DNA from: Longirhabdus pacifica
GTDB taxonomy: Bacteria > Bacillota > Bacilli > Paenibacillales > DSM-105158
Length of the DNA stretch: 32,324 bases
Direction: 5' to 3'
NCBI RefSeq assembly: GCF_004115085.1
Contig: NZ_QXJP01000022.1
Coordinates: forward strand, 1 to 32,324
In this document: piece after piece, positions 28,840 to 32,324 of the stretch
How positions within the stretch are numbered: position 1 is the stretch's first letter
Layout: each line of letters starts with the position of its first letter
Notes under the pieces: model-generated
The model's database searches: none
Seen by the model: only the letters and a program-made list of their open reading frames with translations
What the model was told of the DNA's origin: nothing
Program-made: the position numbers and the translations under genes

Positions 28840-30042
28840 TCAATTCATTTGCTGTTGAGAAGTTTCTGTTTGCTCTTTTTCATAAGGCAAGGCGGACGGA
28901 ACAGTATCATGTACTTCTTGTGAATCCTGTTTTTGTTCCAATGCTGTTATTCTTTCTTGTGCACTTGTATAACCTGGATGAAGGGTTAGTGCTTCATGGT
29001 ATGCTTGAATTGCTTCATCTACTTCGCCCAATTGTTCCAGACATCTTCCTTTGTAATACCAAGCTTGGAAACTGCCTAGTCCTTTGGTAATGAGATACTT
29101 TCGATTGTTTTCTCCAAGTTTTATACATTGTTTAAATGAGGCGAGTGCATCTTTAAATTCAGTAGAGGAATACAAAATCATCGCCTTGTAAAAATGAAGA
29201 TCGACATAATCTGGATACATCTGAATTGCTTTATTGATACCAGGCCATGCTTTATCTGTGGCACCAATGGTGATGAAAATAGAATATTTAAGTTTATATA
29301 CCATGGAATGTGGCAACTGTTGTGAAACAAGGAATAATAGAATGGAGTCATTCACATATTGCATTGCTTTTTCGTAATCTTTCATTCTGTAATACTCAAC
29401 AGCAATATGGTACGGGGTCCATGGATTAGAGTCTTCTTCTAACTCTTTTTTTAATAGTTCAATGTTTCGCTCATGTTTATTTCTAGATTCAATGATTTCG
29501 TCCAAGTAGCCATAATGAAATAATTTTATAGGGAGTTCACCAGTTAGTTTTAGTTGTTCTGCGTAATCCCTTACCCCGTTAATCTCCAGTGCTTCATGAA
29601 TGGCATTGTTAAATTTAATATGGCCCTCATTTCGAAAAAATCGTGGTTGGCCGATAGATATCGTTTGATTTTCGTCAACATGATCCCCGTAGTAGTTGAT
29701 TAACTGCACGTTGAGTAATTTGTACTTCGGGTTATTGAAGAAAGGGTATAATGGTGCCAACTCTTTTTGTTCCAATTCTTCATCTGCATCGAGCCATAAA
29801 ATCCAATTTCCTTGCGCTTGTTGTATCCCATAATTTCTTGCTGCAGAAAAGTTGTTTTCCCATGGGATTTCTAGCACCTTCGCGTTAAATTGCTTACAGA
29901 TTTGTATGGTGTTGTCTGTTGAACCAGTGTCGACGATAATCATTTCATCCACGAGTTCTTCTACACTACTTAGGCACTGTGCAATGAATTTCTCTTCGTT
30001 TTTTACGATCATACATAATGATATTGATGGTTTATTCTCCAA
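28840..30042 (-). CDS. Family 2 glycosyltransferase with C-terminal TPR repeats
   Basis: A 400-aa cytoplasmic GT-A enzyme. SISLCMIVKNEEKFIAQCLSSV is at 6-27, the nucleotide-sugar Asp in VDTGSTDNT (Asp38) and the metal-binding DAD at 85-87 (WLDADEE). After about residue 210 come TPR-like helical pairs (YHIAVEYYRMKDYEKAMQYVNDSI; AWYYKGRCLEQLGEVDEAIQAYHEALTLHPG), then a Gln/Glu-rich tail. This GT2-plus-TPR layout is shared with protein glycosyltransferases such as SunS and with enzymes encoded beside exosporium collagen-like genes. TTG start behind GGAGGTGG. Its position next to the SIALEE genes suggests it may modify spore-surface proteins, which is inference. Confidence 0.85.
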   Translation of the reverse strand: MENKPSISLCMIVKNEEKFIAQCLSSVEELVDEMIIVDTGSTDNTIQICKQFNAKVLEIPWENNFSAARNYGIQQAQGNWILWLDADEELEQKELAPLYPFFNNPKYKLLNVQLINYYGDHVDENQTISIGQPRFFRNEGHIKFNNAIHEALEINGVRDYAEQLKLTGELPIKLFHYGYLDEIIESRNKHERNIELLKKELEEDSNPWTPYHIAVEYYRMKDYEKAMQYVNDSILLFLVSQQLPHSMVYKLKYSIFITIGATDKAWPGINKAIQMYPDYVDLHFYKAMILYSSTEFKDALASFKQCIKLGENNRKYLITKGLGSFQAWYYKGRCLEQLGEVDEAIQAYHEALTLHPGYTSAQERITALEQKQDSQEVHDTVPSALPYEKEQTETSQQQMN

Positions 30043-30198
30043 CTCTCCACCTCCAATGGTATAGACTAAAATACAATATATCTTATTACGCGGACGCCCC
30101 TTTTTGTGTCTGTTTCATCTGAACATTTTTTAGGAACTTAAGATGCAAACATTTTTTGAAATATTGTTGTACACATAGATTTAAGCATTAATACAAGA

Positions 30199-30204
30199 TA
30201 TAAT
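30199..30204 (+). promoter_or_regulatory. Possible -10 element upstream of ctaA
   Basis: TATAAT, with no good -35 (TAGATT 17 bases upstream). It lies before the repeats, about 290 bases from ctaA. Otherwise 30043-30230 holds nothing I recognise. Confidence 0.25.
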
Positions 30205-30231
30205 GATGAATGATGCCTATTTAAAAGTTTT

Positions 30232-30289
30232 TATTTTTACGCCTGGCTTCTGAGGTGTAAACTTGAATTTTATTGTTTCTTTATCTTAT
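30232..30289 (+). repeat. 5'-truncated palindromic repeat unit (B)
   Basis: From TTTTTACGCCTGGCTTCTGA to ATCTTAT it is almost identical to the right part of the full unit at 30340-30423. The left arm is missing. Confidence 0.8.
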
Positions 30290-30291
30290 AT

Positions 30292-30330
30292 ATAAGTTGA
30301 ATTGAACGAACTTGTTCAAGCAACTTATTA
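30292..30330 (+). repeat. Short palindromic repeat unit (A)
   Basis: ATAAGTTGAATTGAACGAA and CTTGTTCAAGCAACTTATT form a hairpin homologous to 7887-7920. Confidence 0.8.
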
Positions 30331-30339
30331 CAACTAAAC

Positions 30340-30423
30340 ATAAGATGGAGAAATTACAATACTACAACCTTTACGCCTGGCTTCTGAGGTGTAAACTTGA
30401 ATTTTATTATTTCTTTATCTTAT
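30340..30423 (+). repeat. 84-bp palindromic repeat unit (B), complete copy 3
   Basis: Arms are ATAAGATGGAGAAAT and ATTTCTTTATCTTAT. The inner TTTACGCC and GGTGTAAA surround TGGCTTCTGA. Same length as the copies at 7931 and 12054. Confidence 0.85.
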
Positions 30424-30425
30424 AT

Positions 30426-30462
30426 ATAAGTTGAATTGAAGAAACAAGTTCAAGCAACTGAT
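30426..30462 (+). repeat. Short palindromic repeat unit (A), second copy in this array
   Basis: ATAAGTTGAATTGAAGAAA and CAAGTTCAAGCAACTGAT. It completes a truncated-B, A, B, A array in front of ctaA and ends 22 bases before the ctaA ribosome binding site. Confidence 0.75.
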
Positions 30463-30494
30463 ATACAGAGTTATTCTACTGAAGAGGTGAACGT

Positions 30495-31424
30495 ATGTAC
30501 GTAAATATACGACGACTGGCGTTAGCGTCATGTATAGGGATGCTGCTCGTCGTTTTAGCAGGAGTAGTCGTGACCCAGACTGGTTCTGGAGAAGGCTGTG
30601 GAGATGATTGGCCGTTATGTGAGGGGAAGTTTGTTCCAGATAATACTAGAGAATCGATTACAGAATACAGCCATCGTTTTGTGACAGGAATCGAAGGGAT
30701 ACTTGTGTTACTTACCACTATATTTGTATTCAAAAGTATTAAATCGTTCCAAGCAAGATTCTACGCTGGTAGTGCACTATTCTTTACTATATTACAAGCT
30801 ATATTAGGCTTATTAGCGGTCAAAAACGATACGTCTGAACTTGTGATGGCACTGCATTTCGGTATATCTTTGTTGGCATTTGCAAGTACGTTATTGTTAG
30901 TCCTTCATTTACGAGAAATGAGTCAGCAGCCGACGACATGGAATCAGAGAGATGATAAAGATCGCATCGTTACTATGCGTTTTATGTATCTGGTATGGGG
31001 AGCATTAATTTATACGTATGTTGTGATTTATTTAGGAGCATATGTAAGGCATAGTAATGCGGTATCTGGTTGCGGAGATGATTGGCCCTTATGTAATGGG
31101 CAATGGTTCCCAGGTTTTACAGGGGAAACAGGTGCAGCATTTATCCATCGTCTTGGAGCCATTACGCTATTCTTCGTGATCGCTATCGTCGCGCATATTG
31201 GGTATCGTCATTATTATAAGATTGCGTCTATTCGCAAGAGTAGTATTTATATTATCGTGTTTATCGTTGTACAAATCTTAAGCGGGGCTTTACTCGTGAA
31301 AACACTGTCTTTTCACCAAGTCTATTTATTTACCAGTTTACTGCACTCTATTTTTATTACGGCATTATTTAGTGTCCTTTGTTATTTAAGCATACAAGTA
31401 TGGTTATGGAGGAAAGTAAAATGA
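30495..31424 (+). CDS. ctaA: Haem A synthase
   Basis: A membrane enzyme of 309 aa that oxidises the C8 methyl group of haem O to give haem A for aa3-type cytochrome oxidase. It has eight predicted helices in two similar four-helix halves. Each half carries a Cys pair in a near-identical loop (GEGCGDDWPLCEGK near 32-45 and VSGCGDDWPLCNGQ near 190-203), with haem-ligand His in EYSHRF, ALHFG, FIHRLG and LLHSIF. ATG preceded by GAAGAGGTGA. The stop overlaps the ubiD start by 4 bases (ATGA). It works downstream of CtaB. Confidence 0.96.
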   Translation: MYVNIRRLALASCIGMLLVVLAGVVVTQTGSGEGCGDDWPLCEGKFVPDNTRESITEYSHRFVTGIEGILVLLTTIFVFKSIKSFQARFYAGSALFFTILQAILGLLAVKNDTSELVMALHFGISLLAFASTLLLVLHLREMSQQPTTWNQRDDKDRIVTMRFMYLVWGALIYTYVVIYLGAYVRHSNAVSGCGDDWPLCNGQWFPGFTGETGAAFIHRLGAITLFFVIAIVAHIGYRHYYKIASIRKSSIYIIVFIVVQILSGALLVKTLSFHQVYLFTSLLHSIFITALFSVLCYLSIQVWLWRKVK

Positions 31425-32324
31425 TTAAAGATTTGCCAACCTTAATTGAAATCCTAAAAAAAGAAAATGAAATCATAGAAATTAATGCACCAGTTGATCC
31501 AAATTTAGAATTGGCTGAAATACATCGTCGCGTTATTGATGAGCAAGGTCCAGCATTATTGTTTACGAATGTGAAGGGAAGTTCATTTCCTGTATTGACG
31601 AATATATTTGGTACACCGCGTCGTGTTAATCTGTCTTTCGGAACAAAACCAGAACAATTAATGCAACAATTCGTAGATGCGACTAAAACGTTATTGCCTC
31701 CAACTCCAAAAGCACTTTGGGGGCAGCGTTCATTAATTAAAGATGCGCTAAAAATTGGGATGAAGCAATTACCAGCGAGCAAAGCTCCGGTAATGGAAGT
31801 GTTGAAAACAGAAGATCCGCTAAAAGGACTTCCTTTTTTGACCAGTTGGCAAGAGGACGGCGGTCCATTTGTTACGTTGCCATTAGTCTATACAGAACAC
31901 CCAGAAACGAAAGAACATAATTTAGGTATGTATCGCATGCAGGTGTTTGATGATCATACGACGGGGATGCATTGGCAAATACATAAAGGTGGAGGATTCC
32001 ATCATTATGAAGCGGAGCAGAGAAATGAAGCGTTACCTGCTACGGTTTTCTTAGGTGGTCCTCCAGCATTAATTGCATCTGCTATCGCTCCAGTGCCAGA
32101 ACATTTACCAGAGCTACTATTGACGTCGCTTATTATGGGTGAAAAGCTTCCTATGGCTAAAGATGAGCGCGGAACACATCGATTAACTGCACATGCAGAA
32201 TTTGCACTTTGTGGACATGTTCCAGCTCATGAACGACGTTTAGAAGGTCCATTCGGAGATCATTATGGCTATTACTCTTTAGCACATGATTTCCCTGTGT
32301 TTAACGTCAGTCATGTGTATCATA
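31421..32324 (+). CDS. UbiD-family decarboxylase, N-terminal part (cut by window edge)
   Basis: An open frame of 301 codons to the right edge. It begins MIKDLPTLIEILKKENEIIEINAPVDPNLELAEIHRRV, and contains GPALLFTNVKG, then GGFHHYEAEQRN, FLGGPPALIASAIAPVPE and RRLEGPFGDHYGYY, the standard blocks of prenylated-FMN-dependent UbiD decarboxylases. Members decarboxylate aromatic acids in ubiquinone or futalosine-route menaquinone synthesis. Coupling to ctaA (ATGA overlap, RBS GGAGG) suggests a respiratory quinone role. The C-terminal third is outside the window, so completeness is unknown. The UbiX-type flavin prenyltransferase is not in view. Confidence 0.93.
   Translation, partial: MIKDLPTLIEILKKENEIIEINAPVDPNLELAEIHRRVIDEQGPALLFTNVKGSSFPVLTNIFGTPRRVNLSFGTKPEQLMQQFVDATKTLLPPTPKALWGQRSLIKDALKIGMKQLPASKAPVMEVLKTEDPLKGLPFLTSWQEDGGPFVTLPLVYTEHPETKEHNLGMYRMQVFDDHTTGMHWQIHKGGGFHHYEAEQRNEALPATVFLGGPPALIASAIAPVPEHLPELLLTSLIMGEKLPMAKDERGTHRLTAHAEFALCGHVPAHERRLEGPFGDHYGYYSLAHDFPVFNVSHVYH

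Overview
The window is about 32 kb of an AT-rich, low-GC chromosome from an endospore-forming member of the Bacillaceae or a close relative. Reasons: germination genes cwlJ and gerQ, a T-box leader before trpS, CtaA/CtaB haem A synthesis, a B. subtilis-like mntABCD operon, PbpA/PbpH-type and SpoVB/YtgP-type envelope proteins, YfhP, YppC (DUF2515) and YlaF-like (DUF5325) homologues, strong AGGAGG/GAGGTGA ribosome binding sites and many TTG/GTG starts. I cannot name the genus. No rRNA, tRNA, CRISPR array or prophage is visible.

Layout. 1-260: 5' end of an IS605-family tnpB running off the left edge, with a hairpin-rich element end. 785-3620: a hypothetical protein, then an operon of two ribbon-helix-helix-like proteins and an ABC exporter (ATPase plus permease), with a tandem 10-bp operator-like repeat in front. 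3644-6610: an iron-type alcohol dehydrogenase, trpS with promoter, T-box and terminator, and a DUF5325-like membrane protein. 6796-9640: yfhP-like gene, a small unknown protein, a cluster of three DnaA-box matches, and a cwlJ-gerQ germination operon with sigma-E-like promoters. 9959-11933: ctaB-sco operon with a leader hairpin, and a Toprim protein. 12237-15501: membrane protein, HAD hydrolase and class B PBP. 15833-19464: mntABCD-type manganese ABC transporter. 19583-20262: a tandemly duplicated unknown gene, one copy shortened by a deletion of about 150 bp. 20471-24703: asparagine synthetase, Cof-type phosphatase and SpoVB/YtgP-like flippase. 24708-26642: DUF2515 protein, a small secreted copper-amine-oxidase-N-like protein and a thioredoxin-like protein. 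26869-30042: probable late-sporulation surface locus with three paralogues of a small helical family, another helical protein and a GT2-TPR glycosyltransferase; a consensus-matching sigma-K promoter precedes the first operon. 30495-end: ctaA and a UbiD-family decarboxylase cut by the right edge.

Two things stand out. First, a family of dispersed palindromic repeats occurs at 6721-6779, 7887-8014, 9751-9777, 12054-12137 and 30232-30462. The three complete long units are each exactly 84 bp, with terminal inverted repeats and an inner TTTACGCC/GGCGTAAA palindrome. They alternate with a short 33-39 bp hairpin and look like a non-coding MITE- or REP-like element. Second, the 26.8-30.0 kb locus looks like a spore-surface protein and glycosylation cassette whose founding family (conserved core SIALEELALAHIVNAEAEK) is, to my knowledge, functionally uncharacterised.

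How the genes work together: ctaB, sco and ctaA supply haem O, copper and haem A to cytochrome oxidase; cwlJ and gerQ form a cortex-lysis pair; mntABCD imports Mn(II); the PBP and SpoVB/YtgP-like protein act on cell wall or spore cortex.
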